Translations under genes and position numbers: made by a program
Shown here: in pieces, positions 37,395 to 46,222 of the stretch
Layout: every line of letters begins with the position of its first letter
Position numbering within the stretch: position 1 is the stretch's first letter
The notes under the pieces: generated by a model
What the model saw: the letters and a program-made list of their open reading frames with translations, nothing else
What the model was told of the DNA's origin: nothing
Databases searched by the model: none
Assembly (NCBI GenBank): GCA_017447745.1
Contig: JAFSMW010000169.1
Location: 1 to 61,397, forward strand
Source: Thermoguttaceae bacterium
GTDB taxonomy: Bacteria > Planctomycetota > Planctomycetia > Pirellulales > Thermoguttaceae
Length of the DNA stretch: 61,397 bases
Direction of reading: 5' to 3'

Positions 37395-37778
37395 TTAGCG
37401 TAAATCCTTGACGCCTTTCTTCCCGGCAACCGTCTTCTTCGGACCCTTGCGGGTGCGAGCATTGGTCTTCGTGCGCTGTCCGCGAACGGGCAGACCGCGT
37501 CGATGACGAATACCGCGATAGCAAGCAATGTCCTTCAGGCGCTGGATGTCCTGAAGACGCTGACGACGAAGGTGACCTTCAACCGTGTACTCATTGTCTA
37601 GCAATGACGCCAGCTTTTGAACTTGCTCTTCCGTTACTTCGCGCATGCGAACTTGAGGATCAATGCCAACTCGACGGCAAAGTTCACGCGCAATTTGAGG
37701 ACCAACGCCATAAAGATACGTCAGCGAAATCACTGCTGGACGATCATTAGGAATGTCAACACCTAAAATACGAGGCAT
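37395..37778 (-). CDS. rpsM: Small ribosomal subunit protein uS13
   Basis: 30S head protein that contacts the 50S subunit and tRNA. 127 aa. N-terminal MPRILGVDIPNDRPAVISLT, helix-two-turn-helix with YLYGVGPQIA, and the basic C terminus with RGIRHRRGLPVRGQRTKTNA. Upstream rpmJ is 84 bases away. Confidence 0.97.
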   Translation of the reverse strand: MPRILGVDIPNDRPAVISLTYLYGVGPQIARELCRRVGIDPQVRMREVTEEQVQKLASLLDNEYTVEGHLRRQRLQDIQRLKDIACYRGIRHRRGLPVRGQRTKTNARTRKGPKKTVAGKKGVKDLR

Positions 37779-37862
37779 AAAGCTCTCCTGATTATATTAA
37801 AATTAAAAAATCTAAATCGCTTGTTCTCTGCTGGTCGCCGTTTCCGACGCCAAGATTACAAA

Positions 37863-37976
37863 CTAACCCTGACGCTGCTTATGACGCGGATTTTCGCAAA
37901 TTACGCGCACAACGCCTTTACGACGAACAACTTTGCATTTTTCACAAATGCGTTTAACACTGGCTCTTACTTTCAT
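37863..37976 (-). CDS. rpmJ: Large ribosomal subunit protein bL36
   Basis: 37-aa zinc-ribbon ribosomal protein ([14 protein letters not shown] at the N terminus). Cys11, Cys14, Cys27 and His32 form the zinc site, so this is the zinc-binding (C+) form. It is the first gene after the internal promoter at 38107-38134 and has the canonical position before rpsM. infA, which often sits beside it, is missing. Confidence 0.95.
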   Translation of the reverse strand: MKVRASVKRICEKCKVVRRKGVVRVICENPRHKQRQG

Positions 37977-38106
37977 TGTATCACCTATTTTGCATATCTT
38001 TGAACAAACAATACCGCTTTTAACAGTAAAAACGATTATTATTTTGCCCTAAATACGACTTGTCTATAATTTGTCCCCGGATTTCTCTAAAAATTTTTGA
38101 GTTTGA

Positions 38107-38134
38107 ATTATACATTCAAATTCAGATTACTCAA
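38107..38134 (-). promoter_or_regulatory. Predicted internal promoter ahead of rpmJ
   Basis: Minus strand CTCCCC then TTGAGT (38129-38134), 16-base spacer, TATAAT (38107-38112). It would drive rpmJ-rpsM-rpsK-rpoA-rplQ separately from the upstream part of the cluster. Leader about 125 bases. Confidence 0.6.
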
Positions 38135-38195
38135 GGGGAGGGATTCGATTTTTTTGGAAAAACTTTAAAAATTTCTTGAAATTAGTATTGACTTG

Positions 38196-39017
38196 TTATT
38201 TTTCAAGTTCATTTTTAAAATTTGCATTCCAATATTCGTCATCTCCAGCTGTCAAAACCCAGGGGCCATCTTCAGTAATGGCGATTGTATGCTCATAGTG
38301 AACGCAAAGTTTATGATCTTTGGTTACCAGAGTCCAACCGTCTGAAAGCTGACGGAGGTCAATCGTCCCAACGGTAATCATCGGCTCGACAGCTATTACC
38401 ACGCCCGGTCGAATCGTAAAATCGTATCCAGGACACGGATAATTTGCCACCTGGGGCGGCTGGTGCATCTCATGACCGATTCCATGACCTACCATGTCTT
38501 CAACAACGTGGAAGCCGCAGCTGTGAACGTAGTCTGCCATTTCTTTAGCTATCTGGTTCCAGCGAGTCTTGGTCGCCAGAAGCTCAATAGCAAGATTTAA
38601 CGTATTGTGTCCGCAAGCCATGAGCTTTTTAACTTCCGGACCAACCGTTCCAACGGCGTGCGTCCAGGCGGAATCGCCGCACCATCCGTTGATTTTGGCG
38701 CCGGTGTCACAGCTAAGAATGTCCCCTTCAACCAGTTTGCGATCGTTGGGAATCCCGTGAACCAGCTCCGCATTGACCGACATGCACGTGACAGACGGAT
38801 AGGGCTTCTGCCGGCGTGACAATTGAACTCCCTTGAAGCATCCGACGGCATTGTTGGCTTCAAAGTACTTTTCAACTTCGGAATCGATTTCTTTCGTTGT
38901 TACACCGGGTTTGACCATGCGTTCAACAATTCGATGAGCGTGATAAACCAGCAATCCTGCCTGACGCATCTCGCAAATCTCGCGACGAGAAAGCAATTCC
39001 TGCCGAAAACTTTGCAT
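38196..39017 (-). CDS. map: Methionine aminopeptidase, type I
   Basis: Removes the initiator methionine from new proteins. 273 aa from the start at 39017, one base from the adk stop; longer in-frame starts exist but overlap adk. M24 peptidase fold: VHGIPNDR, two metal-binding Asp in the block DILSCDTGAKINGWCGDSAW, metal His in GHGIGHEMHQPP, and metal Glu in AVEPMITVG. Part of the secY-adk-map segment. Confidence 0.95.
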   Translation of the reverse strand: MQSFRQELLSRREICEMRQAGLLVYHAHRIVERMVKPGVTTKEIDSEVEKYFEANNAVGCFKGVQLSRRQKPYPSVTCMSVNAELVHGIPNDRKLVEGDILSCDTGAKINGWCGDSAWTHAVGTVGPEVKKLMACGHNTLNLAIELLATKTRWNQIAKEMADYVHSCGFHVVEDMVGHGIGHEMHQPPQVANYPCPGYDFTIRPGVVIAVEPMITVGTIDLRQLSDGWTLVTKDHKLCVHYEHTIAITEDGPWVLTAGDDEYWNANFKNELEK

Positions 39018-39018
39018 G

Positions 39019-39579
39019 TTACTTATTAACCTTTTCCATTTGTTCGACAACGCGACCAAAAATCTCGTCAATCGTTCCCAAACCATTAACGCTCTTTAAC
39101 AAACCGGTTTTGCTGTAATATTCCAGCAACGGAGCAGTCTGATTCCGATAAGCTACCAGACGGTTGCGAATCGTGTCAGGATTGTCGTCTGCGCGACCAC
39201 GACCCGCCAGACGCGTGAACAATTCTTCTTCCGGAACCTGAAGTTCCAGAACGATGTCAAGCGGAGTCCCCTTTTTGGCAAGCATTTCGTCCAACGCTTC
39301 CGCCTGGGCAATGGTGCGAGGAAATCCGTCAAGAAGATAACCGCCGTCACAGTCGCTCTGACCAAGACGTTCTTCAATAATCGAAACGATAATTTCGTCC
39401 GGAACCAACGCTCCAGAAGACATGTATTCTTCAGCCTTGAGTCCAACCGGAGTTTTGGCGTCTCGAGCCGCGCGAAGCATGTCTCCCGTTGAAAGATGTG
39501 CCATGTTGTACTTCTTAATCAGACGTTCAGCCTGCGTGCCCTTGCCCGCTCCCGGAGGGCCGATGAAAACCATTCTCAT
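39019..39579 (-). CDS. adk: Adenylate kinase, short form
   Basis: Interconverts 2 ADP with ATP and AMP. 186 aa. P-loop GPPGAGKGTQ at about 7-16, the HLSTGDMLRA AMP-binding block, and GGYLLDGFPRT. The lid is short (GRGRADDNPDTIRNRL) with no zinc cysteines, so it is a short-type enzyme. Upstream, a 185-base gap to secY holds a strong hairpin. Confidence 0.96.
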   Translation of the reverse strand: MRMVFIGPPGAGKGTQAERLIKKYNMAHLSTGDMLRAARDAKTPVGLKAEEYMSSGALVPDEIIVSIIEERLGQSDCDGGYLLDGFPRTIAQAEALDEMLAKKGTPLDIVLELQVPEEELFTRLAGRGRADDNPDTIRNRLVAYRNQTAPLLEYYSKTGLLKSVNGLGTIDEIFGRVVEQMEKVNK

Positions 39580-39704
39580 TAGTGCAATCCTTCTGTACTG
39601 TTAATGGTGAGATTATGATTACTATGTACGCAATTCCCATAAACCATGAATGGAATTTGCGTTTCTTTTATTGCTAGAGGAAATCGAACGATACGATTTC
39701 TCAA

Positions 39705-39744
39705 GTTCTTTCAATGTTGTTTATAATCGCAACATTGAAAGAAC
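39705..39744 (-). promoter_or_regulatory. Perfect 15-bp hairpin between secY and adk
   Basis: GTTCTTTCAATGTTG (39705-39719) pairs perfectly with CAACATTGAAAGAAC (39730-39744) around a 10-base loop. A small second stem (AATCG/CGATT, 39682-39699) follows. No T-run adjoins on the minus strand, so a simple terminator is unlikely; a processing site or attenuator is possible. Confidence 0.5.
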
Positions 39745-39764
39745 CGTAAGACTGTTTTATAAGC

Positions 39765-41138
39765 TTATTTCTGAAGCAGACCCGTATAATTTCTCATTAC
39801 AAGATGAGAGTCAATCTTCTGAACCAGGTCAAACGCAACACTGACGGCAATAAGCAGCCCAGTGCCGCCAAAGAAGCTGGATACGTTGTAATCAACGCCC
39901 ATTTCAGAAGAAATAATCGTCGGCAAAATTGCAACAATGGCAAGGAATGCTGCGCCAACGTATGTAATGCGAACCATTACTTTTTCCAAATAATGAGCCG
40001 TTCGCGTGCCAGGACGATGCCCCGGAATGAACGTACCGTAGTTTTTGAGGTTTTCAGCCATGTCCTGCGGATTAAACGTAATTGCAGTCCAGAAATAGCA
40101 GAAGAAGTATATCAAAGCAATATACATCAGGTTGTACGTCAAGGAACTTCCGCGATTGAAGCAATCTGCGCTGAAGTTGATGAAATCGCCCCAAAAGCCG
40201 TCGAAACGATATCCCTGAAGCCAGCGGAAAAGCAACTGCGGGAACATCAGCAACGAGCTGGCAAAAATGATCGGCATAACGCCCGCCTGATTAACGCGAA
40301 GAGGCAAATACTGACGGTTTCCACCGAACTGTTTTCGACCTCGAACGTGTTTGGCGGTTTGGGTTGGAATACGTCGCTGTCCGAGCGTTACGAATACAAC
40401 GCCTGCAATAACGGCAACAAACATGAATCCCAAAACAAGCAATTTTTCAACGCCGATGCTATCGCCTTCAGAACCGATTTGCAAACCGTTGGTGAAAATT
40501 GGTCCAAACAGGTTGGCGGCTGCGCGAGGCATACGAGCAACAATACCCGCCATAATCAACAAACTGATGCCGTTGCCAATGCCGTATTCGTCAATTTGTT
40601 CTCCAAGCCACATCAAAAATGCAGTGCCGCATGTCATTGTGAAAATTGACATAAACCACCATGACATGTAAAGTTTCCCATCGGCGCAAAACGTTTCGGA
40701 ATCATTCATCAATCCGCTTTGTTGCAGATAGCCCAAATATGCTGCAGACTGGAACAAGCAAATGATCACGGTCGCATAACGAGTCCATTCGTTGATCTTT
40801 TTTCGACCAGTTTCACCTTCTTTTTGAAGCTTTTTGAGAGGTTCGTATACGCTGCCCAAAAGCTGGAAAATAATCGACGCTGAAATGTAGGGCATAATTC
40901 CCAAACCAAAGATGGTTGCCTGAGAAATATCGCTGGCGCTAAAGATCGCCACGGTATTTAACAAAGCGCCCCAGTCGCCCTTTTTCATGTTTTCTGCATA
41001 CGCAGTCATTTTGTTTTGGTCAATCACTGGGAGGTGAATTATAGAACCGACGCGGAAAACCATAAGGAGCAGAAGCGTAAGCAAGATTTTCTTGCGAAGT
41101 TCTGGTATGCTAAATATTACCCTAATTTTTTCCAACAT
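39765..41138 (-). CDS. secY: Preprotein translocase subunit SecY
   Basis: Central channel of the Sec machinery. 457 aa with ten membrane helices. Recognisable stretches: FGLGIMPYISASIIFQLL, GIGNGISLLIMAGIVAR, RRIPTQTAKHVRGRK and LRVNQAGVMPIIFASSLL. It lies in the normal place after rplO, though a 365-base gap with hairpins separates the two. Confidence 0.97.
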   Translation of the reverse strand: MLEKIRVIFSIPELRKKILLTLLLLMVFRVGSIIHLPVIDQNKMTAYAENMKKGDWGALLNTVAIFSASDISQATIFGLGIMPYISASIIFQLLGSVYEPLKKLQKEGETGRKKINEWTRYATVIICLFQSAAYLGYLQQSGLMNDSETFCADGKLYMSWWFMSIFTMTCGTAFLMWLGEQIDEYGIGNGISLLIMAGIVARMPRAAANLFGPIFTNGLQIGSEGDSIGVEKLLVLGFMFVAVIAGVVFVTLGQRRIPTQTAKHVRGRKQFGGNRQYLPLRVNQAGVMPIIFASSLLMFPQLLFRWLQGYRFDGFWGDFINFSADCFNRGSSLTYNLMYIALIYFFCYFWTAITFNPQDMAENLKNYGTFIPGHRPGTRTAHYLEKVMVRITYVGAAFLAIVAILPTIISSEMGVDYNVSSFFGGTGLLIAVSVAFDLVQKIDSHLVMRNYTGLLQK

Positions 41139-41503
41139 GTTTGATACGTCCTTGTGGGGTTATGGTAACCAGTTTGACGAATCGGACGCATTGAAAATCG
41201 ACTTACGTTCGACTGCTTAATCACGCAGTCTGCAAAAACGCTGAATTCAGCTCAAAAACGTAAAATCAATCTCGTCTGCGATCTCAATCCGCTAACTAAA
41301 TACTATTATAATTCCGGAGGAAATCTCCAATGACGCCTCAGCGGAACTTAACGACTGAACCTTGTCTAAAGGAAAACGATTAGTCCAATTTGCCCATCCT
41401 GACAAAAAACTGGTAAAAATCGTCATGTCTATCATACGCCAACGCCGACTGAGTATGTAACACAGTCGGCAATGCGTAAACCAAATAAGTTGTTTTGATA
41501 AAC
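41139..41503 (-). promoter_or_regulatory. Structured 365-base gap between rplO and secY
   Basis: Three stems lie here: AATAAGTT/AACTTATT around 41485-41511 at the rplO stop, GCCGACTG/CAGTCGGC at 41444-41470, and GACTGC/GCAGTC at 41211-41230. A TATAAT-like box near 41293-41300 on the minus strand might be the -10 of a secY promoter, but its -35 is poor. I see no gene; rpmD is not here either. Confidence 0.4.
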
Positions 41504-42001
41504 TTATTTAGCCTTCATTTTATTTTTAACGACCGGCTTGCGTTGTTCAGCGGTTTCCATCGTGCAACCGGCAGCAGCCAGTTTTTCTGCAGCTGTCTTG
41601 CTGAACTTGTGAGCCTTGACAGTCAGTTTTTTGGTGATTTCGCCAACGCCGAGAATCTTCAGAATGACAAATTTCTTTGCCAGCGAGTTCTTAATGATTC
41701 CTTGTTCTTTAAGCGTTTCAACAGAAACAACGTCGCCGTCTTCGAATGTTGCGTCGAGATCTCCAACGTTGACTGCGAAAACTACGTCAGCAAACTGATT
41801 GTTGAATCCACGCATCGGAATACGCTGAACGGTCGGAAGCATACCGCCTTCAAACGTTCCTTTATCATGATGACCAGAACGAGATCCGTCGCCTTTGGCG
41901 CCGCGGCCAGAATAACGACCGATGCCGGAACCAGTTCCGCGACCAACGCGTTTGCGGGACTTGTTTTTACTAATGCCTTTATTTACTTCTGTGATATTCA
42001 T
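41504..42001 (-). CDS. rplO: Large ribosomal subunit protein uL15
   Basis: 50S assembly protein. 165 aa. N-terminal Gly/Arg-rich region (KRVGRGTGSGIGRYSGRGAK), then GGMLPTVQRIPMRGF; a Lys-rich C terminus. The start overlaps the rpsE stop by one base (TAATG), so the two are coupled and no rpmD can lie between them. Confidence 0.96.
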   Translation of the reverse strand: MNITEVNKGISKNKSRKRVGRGTGSGIGRYSGRGAKGDGSRSGHHDKGTFEGGMLPTVQRIPMRGFNNQFADVVFAVNVGDLDATFEDGDVVSVETLKEQGIIKNSLAKKFVILKILGVGEITKKLTVKAHKFSKTAAEKLAAAGCTMETAEQRKPVVKNKMKAK

Positions 42002-42483
42002 TACAACGATACTCCTCGAAGACGTTCAACTTCTTGCTTGGAACGAACGCTCTGCAAACCGGCAATCGCCGCTTTGACGAGGTTCATTGCGTTACTTGTA
42101 CCATAACTCTTGGTAAGAATGTCGTGGATGCCAGCCGCTTCGCAAACCGCGCGGACTGCCGCTCCAGCAATAATACCAGTACCAGGACGGGCAGGAACCA
42201 TTACGACTTTTGCTGAGCCGAATTCTCCAACTACCTGATGCGGAATGGTCGTTCCATCAAGGGAAATTTCAACCAAACTGCGAGTTCCGTCTTTGGTCGC
42301 CTTATCTACTGCGGGGGGAACTTCATTGGCTTTGCCATAACCCCAACCAACTCTGCCTTTTCCGTCGCCAACAACTACCATAGCCGCAAAGCTGTAGCGT
42401 TTACCGCCTTTGACTACGTTGGAACACCGACGGACACAGACTGTTTTTGATTCCAGTTCGTTTTGATGACTTTCTGAAGACAT
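42001..42483 (-). CDS. rpsE: Small ribosomal subunit protein uS5
   Basis: 30S decoding-fidelity protein. 160 aa. VVKGGKRYSFAAMVVVGDGK, VGWGYGKANEVPPAV, MVPARPGTGIIAGAAVRAV and the C-terminal NLVKAAIAGLQSV. Directly coupled to rplO. Confidence 0.97.
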   Translation of the reverse strand: MSSESHQNELESKTVCVRRCSNVVKGGKRYSFAAMVVVGDGKGRVGWGYGKANEVPPAVDKATKDGTRSLVEISLDGTTIPHQVVGEFGSAKVVMVPARPGTGIIAGAAVRAVCEAAGIHDILTKSYGTSNAMNLVKAAIAGLQSVRSKQEVERLRGVSL

Positions 42484-42524
42484 GCTATTTCGCCTATTTC
42501 TAAATGGTTATGATTCGATTGAGG

Positions 42525-43001
42525 TTATTTCTTGGCTCCCTTGCCTTTGGCAGCTTTTGCTTCCGCCTTAGCGGCTTTCTTCGCTGCGCCAGACTGAGCG
42601 GCAACTTTCTTCGGAGCGTTATCGCCTTTAGCTCCAAGGTTGAGACCAGCATCGCGAGCTGCATCCGCCAGAGCTGCCAAACGCCCATGATATTTGTATC
42701 CACGACGGTCAAAAGCAGCTTCTTTAACGCCAGCCGCCAATGCACGTTCTGCGATCGCCTTGCCAACAAGAGCCGCAGCAGCGCAGTTGCCACCGTAAAC
42801 GCCATCGCCGCAAATCGACTTGTCTTGCGTTGACGCGCTGACAATCGTCGTGTGCGTATTATCGTCGATAAGTTGTACGTAAATGTGTTTCAAACTGCGA
42901 TAAACACACAAACGCGGACGAGACGAAACACGTTTAATATGGTTACTGACTCGCAAAACTCGACGTTTGCGTACAATTCCTTTAGCTTTGCAATGTTCCA
43001 C
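42525..43001 (-). CDS. rplR: Large ribosomal subunit protein uL18 with Lys/Ala tail
   Basis: 5S rRNA-binding protein. 158 aa against about 115-120 usually. The core is normal (SNHIKRVSSRPRLCVYRS, HIYVQLIDD, FDRRGYKYHGRLAALADAAR); residues about 122-158 are an added tail rich in Ala and Lys, like histone H1 tails. Upstream, 175 bases to rplF hold AT-rich sequence with no clear signal. Confidence 0.94.
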   Translation of the reverse strand: MEHCKAKGIVRKRRVLRVSNHIKRVSSRPRLCVYRSLKHIYVQLIDDNTHTTIVSASTQDKSICGDGVYGGNCAAAALVGKAIAERALAAGVKEAAFDRRGYKYHGRLAALADAARDAGLNLGAKGDNAPKKVAAQSGAAKKAAKAEAKAAKGKGAKK

Positions 43002-43176
43002 AATTATACCTTTTCTTTCAATTCAGGGCAACCCCGAATAATAAAATTTTGATTGATTCCATACAATCTGTTCTATTTTACCCTTTTTTATGTTTTTAGG
43101 AATACCCCTCCAACAAAAAAAGGGAATATTGATTTATTTTTATAATCTACCCTGTTCTGGATAGAGCTAAAGAACT

Positions 43177-43716
43177 TTACTTACCAACGTTCTTGCGTTC
43201 CTTACGACGAACCTGCTCGTTCTCGTAGCGAATTCCTTTGCCCAGATAGGGTTCCGGCTTGCGAATCGCTCGAACAGACGCTGCAAAGTTGGTTACGCGC
43301 TGCTTGTCAATGCCCTGAATAACAATTGCTTGCTGGTTGGGGCATGTAACTTTCAGATCTGCCGGGATTTCAACATGAATCTCATTGGCAAATCCAACGC
43401 GAAGCTGAAGCTGAGTTCCCTGAACGGCGGCAATGTAGCCGGTTCCGACCAACTGAAGCTTGCGTTCGTATCCCTTGGAGACGCCAATAACATTGTTCGC
43501 CAACAAAGCGCGAGTAAGACCAAAGAAAGCGCGAGTCTGACGATCTTCAGCTTCAATGCTTACTTTAAGTGCATTGTCTTCAAAAACAACGTTCACTTTC
43601 GGTAAAATCGTCAACGACAATTTGCCTTTCGGACCTTCTAATTCAACAATCCCGTTTTCAATTTTAACCTTAACGTCGGCGGGAACTTCAACGGGCTTCT
43701 TTCCAATACGTGACAT
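43177..43716 (-). CDS. rplF: Large ribosomal subunit protein uL6
   Basis: 50S protein near the factor-binding site. 179 aa. MSRIGKKPVEVPADV at the start, TRALLANNVIGVSKGYERKL in the middle, and the C-terminal PYLGKGIRYENEQVRRKE. A 115-base gap separates it from rpsH and contains a strong hairpin. Confidence 0.97.
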   Translation of the reverse strand: MSRIGKKPVEVPADVKVKIENGIVELEGPKGKLSLTILPKVNVVFEDNALKVSIEAEDRQTRAFFGLTRALLANNVIGVSKGYERKLQLVGTGYIAAVQGTQLQLRVGFANEIHVEIPADLKVTCPNQQAIVIQGIDKQRVTNFAASVRAIRKPEPYLGKGIRYENEQVRRKERKNVGK

Positions 43717-43746
43717 GGATTATCCTTTTGACATAAAAAATTAAAC

Positions 43747-43815
43747 AATATGAGGTTTTCTGCCTATCCCTCAATATTGCGACTTTCCAATAACGGCGTT
43801 CCTGAGAACGCCGTT
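43747..43815 (-). promoter_or_regulatory. Two hairpins between rpsH and rplF
   Basis: AACGGCGTTC (43792-43801) pairs perfectly with GAACGCCGTT (43806-43815) around a four-base loop. Closer to rplF, CAATATGAGG (43747-43756) pairs with CCTCAATATTG (about 43769-43779) with one bulge. No T-run follows, so they look more like processing or regulatory structures than terminators. Confidence 0.5.
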
Positions 43816-43831
43816 TATCAGAAAAATCAGA

Positions 43832-44224
43832 TTACCAAATTTCGCACAAAACTTCTCCGCCAATATTCTTTTGACGGGCAACGCGGTCACTGACAACGCC
43901 GCTGGAACTGCTAATAACGGTAATTCCCAATCCGTTCAAAACCGGTTTGAGTTCCGATGACGAGCTGTAAATGCGGCGGCCCGGCTTGCTCAAGCGTTTA
44001 ATGTGACGAATGACTTTTTCGCCATTCTGCCCATATTTAAGAGTCAGACGAAGCGTATTGCAGGGCTGAGCTTCAATAATTTCCCAGTCCCAAATGTATC
44101 CTTCACTCTTGAGGACGTCTGCAATACCTTTTTTAATATTTGAGTACGGCAAATCGACGTGAGATCGTTCTACGCGCACTGCATTGCGGATACGAGTTAA
44201 CATATCAGCGATGGGGTCGGTCAT
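43832..44224 (-). CDS. rpsH: Small ribosomal subunit protein uS8
   Basis: 16S rRNA-binding central-domain protein. 130 aa from the second of two adjacent ATG codons (44227 is equally possible). DPIADMLTRIRNAV at the start, KRLSKPGRRIYS, and the C-terminal GISSSSGVVSD-like motif (here VISSSSGVVSDRVAR) and GGEVLCEIW. Confidence 0.97.
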   Translation of the reverse strand: MTDPIADMLTRIRNAVRVERSHVDLPYSNIKKGIADVLKSEGYIWDWEIIEAQPCNTLRLTLKYGQNGEKVIRHIKRLSKPGRRIYSSSSELKPVLNGLGITVISSSSGVVSDRVARQKNIGGEVLCEIW

Positions 44225-44241
44225 CATAGTATTTTATCCCT

Positions 44242-44427
44242 TTACCAGCTTGCCTTCTTAACACCAGGAATCAAACCCTGATCCGCCAACTTGCGGAAAC
44301 AGATACGACATAATCCAAATTTGCGATAAACCGCGCGCGGACGACCGCAAAGCTTACAGCGACTTTCTTTGCGCGTCATAAACTTCGGCGCGCGATTCGC
44401 TTTTGCTATTTTCGACTTACTAGCCAT
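44242..44427 (-). CDS. rpsN: Small ribosomal subunit protein uS14, zinc type
   Basis: 30S head protein. 61 aa, the short zinc-binding form, with Cys24, Cys27, Cys40 and Cys43 (CKLC and CRIC). C terminus [11 protein letters not shown]. It lies 14 bases from rpsH and 12 from rplE. Confidence 0.96.
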   Translation of the reverse strand: MASKSKIAKANRAPKFMTRKESRCKLCGRPRAVYRKFGLCRICFRKLADQGLIPGVKKASW

Positions 44428-44439
44428 TCTGATGATTCC

Positions 44440-44994
44440 TTATTTCTTGTTATCTGTTTTATAAGGCATTCCGAACAATTTCAACAGCAAACGAGCTTCA
44501 TCGTCACTGGGAACGTTCGTTACCATGGTGATATTTAAACCTTGTGGACGGACGAATTTATCTGGATTCAACTCCGGGAATACCAATTGTTCGGTAAGAC
44601 CCAGGTTGTAGTTGCCGCGACCATCAAAACCGCTGGGGTTAAGACCGCGGAAGTCGCGAACTCGAGGAATCGCGTACGAAATCAGACGATCCAAAAATTC
44701 GTACATGCGCGCTCCGCGAAGCGTAACCTTGCAACCAATCGCCTGACCTTCACGAAGATGGAAGTTGGCAATGGACTTTTTAGCAAGCGTTACTACCGGC
44801 TTCTGACCGGTGATGAGGCTCATCGCTTCAACGGCTTCCTCAAGGTGTTTCTTTTCGTTAATCGCGCTTCCAACGCCCATGTTGACCACGATCTTTTCCA
44901 GTTTCGGAATCGACATTGGGTTTTCACGCCCTAACTGCCTTTTCAGTTCAGGAACGATTTCCTGCTTGTACTTTGTCAATAAACGGGGTTCCAT
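44440..44994 (-). CDS. rplE: Large ribosomal subunit protein uL5
   Basis: 5S rRNA and P-site contact protein. 184 aa. IPKLEKIVVNMGVGSA, GQKPVVTLAKKSIANF, LREGQAIGCKVTLRG, RDFRGLNPSGFDGRGNY and the DEARLLLKLFGMP end. Confidence 0.97.
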   Translation of the reverse strand: MEPRLLTKYKQEIVPELKRQLGRENPMSIPKLEKIVVNMGVGSAINEKKHLEEAVEAMSLITGQKPVVTLAKKSIANFHLREGQAIGCKVTLRGARMYEFLDRLISYAIPRVRDFRGLNPSGFDGRGNYNLGLTEQLVFPELNPDKFVRPQGLNITMVTNVPSDDEARLLLKLFGMPYKTDNKK

Positions 44995-45061
44995 TTTATT
45001 CCTTCGGTTGGAGTTCTATGCCAATCCGGGCGCCGAACTTTGTTAAGCGCCGTATTGTAAA

Positions 45062-45406
45062 CTATTTTTCTGCTTTAGCTTTTTCGCCCTTGACAGTCTG
45101 AACCGTCTTGGAACACTTTTTGCAGAACAATTCTTTGGTTCCTTCAGCATTAAACCGAGCGCCAAGTCTCGTCGCTTTGCCGCAAAGTGGGCAAACAAAC
45201 ATAATGTTGGAAAGTTGAACAGGCTGCTCAATTTTCAGGATGCCGCCGCGTGGGTTGCGCTGGCTCGGCTTGACGTGCTTGCTGACCTGCTTAACTCCGG
45301 CGACAATTGCACGTCCACTTTTACGGTCGATGCTCATGACCTTGCCGCGCTTGCCTTTGTTTCTGCCGGTGATAACTTCTACAGTATCGTTAACTTTAAT
45401 TCTCAT
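45062..45406 (-). CDS. rplX: Large ribosomal subunit protein uL24
   Basis: 50S assembly-initiator protein. 114 aa. KOW motif near the N terminus (VITGRNKGKRGKV), then a zinc-ribbon-like pair CPLC (72-75) and CKKC (95-98). The ATG at 45406 shares one base with the rplN stop (TGATG), which decides the start over the preceding GTG. Confidence 0.95.
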   Translation of the reverse strand: MRIKVNDTVEVITGRNKGKRGKVMSIDRKSGRAIVAGVKQVSKHVKPSQRNPRGGILKIEQPVQLSNIMFVCPLCGKATRLGARFNAEGTKELFCKKCSKTVQTVKGEKAKAEK

Positions 45407-45774
45407 CACACAACCTCGCTTGCAAGGGAAATAATTTTCATAAAATTGCGTTCACGCAGTTCTCGAGCAACAGCTCCAAAAATACGGGTTCCGCGAGGGT
45501 TATTGTCTTTGTCAATAATAACCGCAGCATTGCTGTCGAAACGAACGTAACTGCCATCAGCTCGGCGAACCGGAGATTTTGTTCGTACGATTACCGCTTT
45601 GACAACAGAACCTTTTTGAATGTTGCTGCCAGGAATGACGCTTTTAACTGAGCAAACAATCACTTCGCCCAACTTCGCGCAGCGTTTGTGAGTTCCGCCA
45701 AGAACCTTGATGCACATCAACTCTTTGGCGCCCGTGTTGTCGGCTACAGTAAGCCGCGTTTGCATCTGAATCAT
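45406..45774 (-). CDS. rplN: Large ribosomal subunit protein uL14
   Basis: 50S protein at the subunit interface. 122 aa. [29 protein letters not shown], and [18 protein letters not shown]. Translationally coupled to rplX. Confidence 0.97.
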   Translation of the reverse strand: MIQMQTRLTVADNTGAKELMCIKVLGGTHKRCAKLGEVIVCSVKSVIPGSNIQKGSVVKAVIVRTKSPVRRADGSYVRFDSNAAVIIDKDNNPRGTRIFGAVARELRERNFMKIISLASEVV

Positions 45775-45862
45775 TTTAACACCTTAACGTATTGTTAAAT
45801 TACTTAACTTAATTGTCGTTGACTACGCCGTCGATGTGACGACATTGCCTGTACTGACGGAT

Positions 45863-46150
45863 CTATTTGCCTTGCGCCGCGGCGCGAAGAGCAGAAATAT
45901 CAATGATTTCGCCCCGTTCAACGATGCGTACAAGATTCCAGCGCTTCATTTTGGACATCGGACGAGATTCTTCAATTTCGACCATGTCGCCTGTCTTGGA
46001 CTCGTTGTTTTCGTCGTGGGTAATGCAGACCGTCTTGCGCTTGATATACTTCCCGTACTTAGGATGCTTTTCCAATCGCGAAATTTCAACGCGACGCGTT
46101 TTATCCATCTTGTCGGAGGTAACCAGACCAATAAACAACTTCTTCGGCAT
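45863..46150 (-). CDS. rpsQ: Small ribosomal subunit protein uS17
   Basis: 16S rRNA-binding OB-fold protein. 95 aa. FIGLVTSDKMDKTRRVEISR, HPKYGKYIKR, GDMVEIEESRPMSKMKRW. Confidence 0.95.
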   Translation of the reverse strand: MPKKLFIGLVTSDKMDKTRRVEISRLEKHPKYGKYIKRKTVCITHDENNESKTGDMVEIEESRPMSKMKRWNLVRIVERGEIIDISALRAAAQGK

Positions 46151-46222
46151 TTCTAAACCTTTTGTTTTTTGTACCTATCTACGCCATCGCTAAAGTGACG
46201 GCGCATAAATTAGCGAAACAAC

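Noticed and set aside
41330-41383. A 17-codon frame after GGAGG in the secY-rplO gap
   Set aside because: It is on the plus strand, very short and without family resemblance; the GGAGG is part of the gap sequence by chance.
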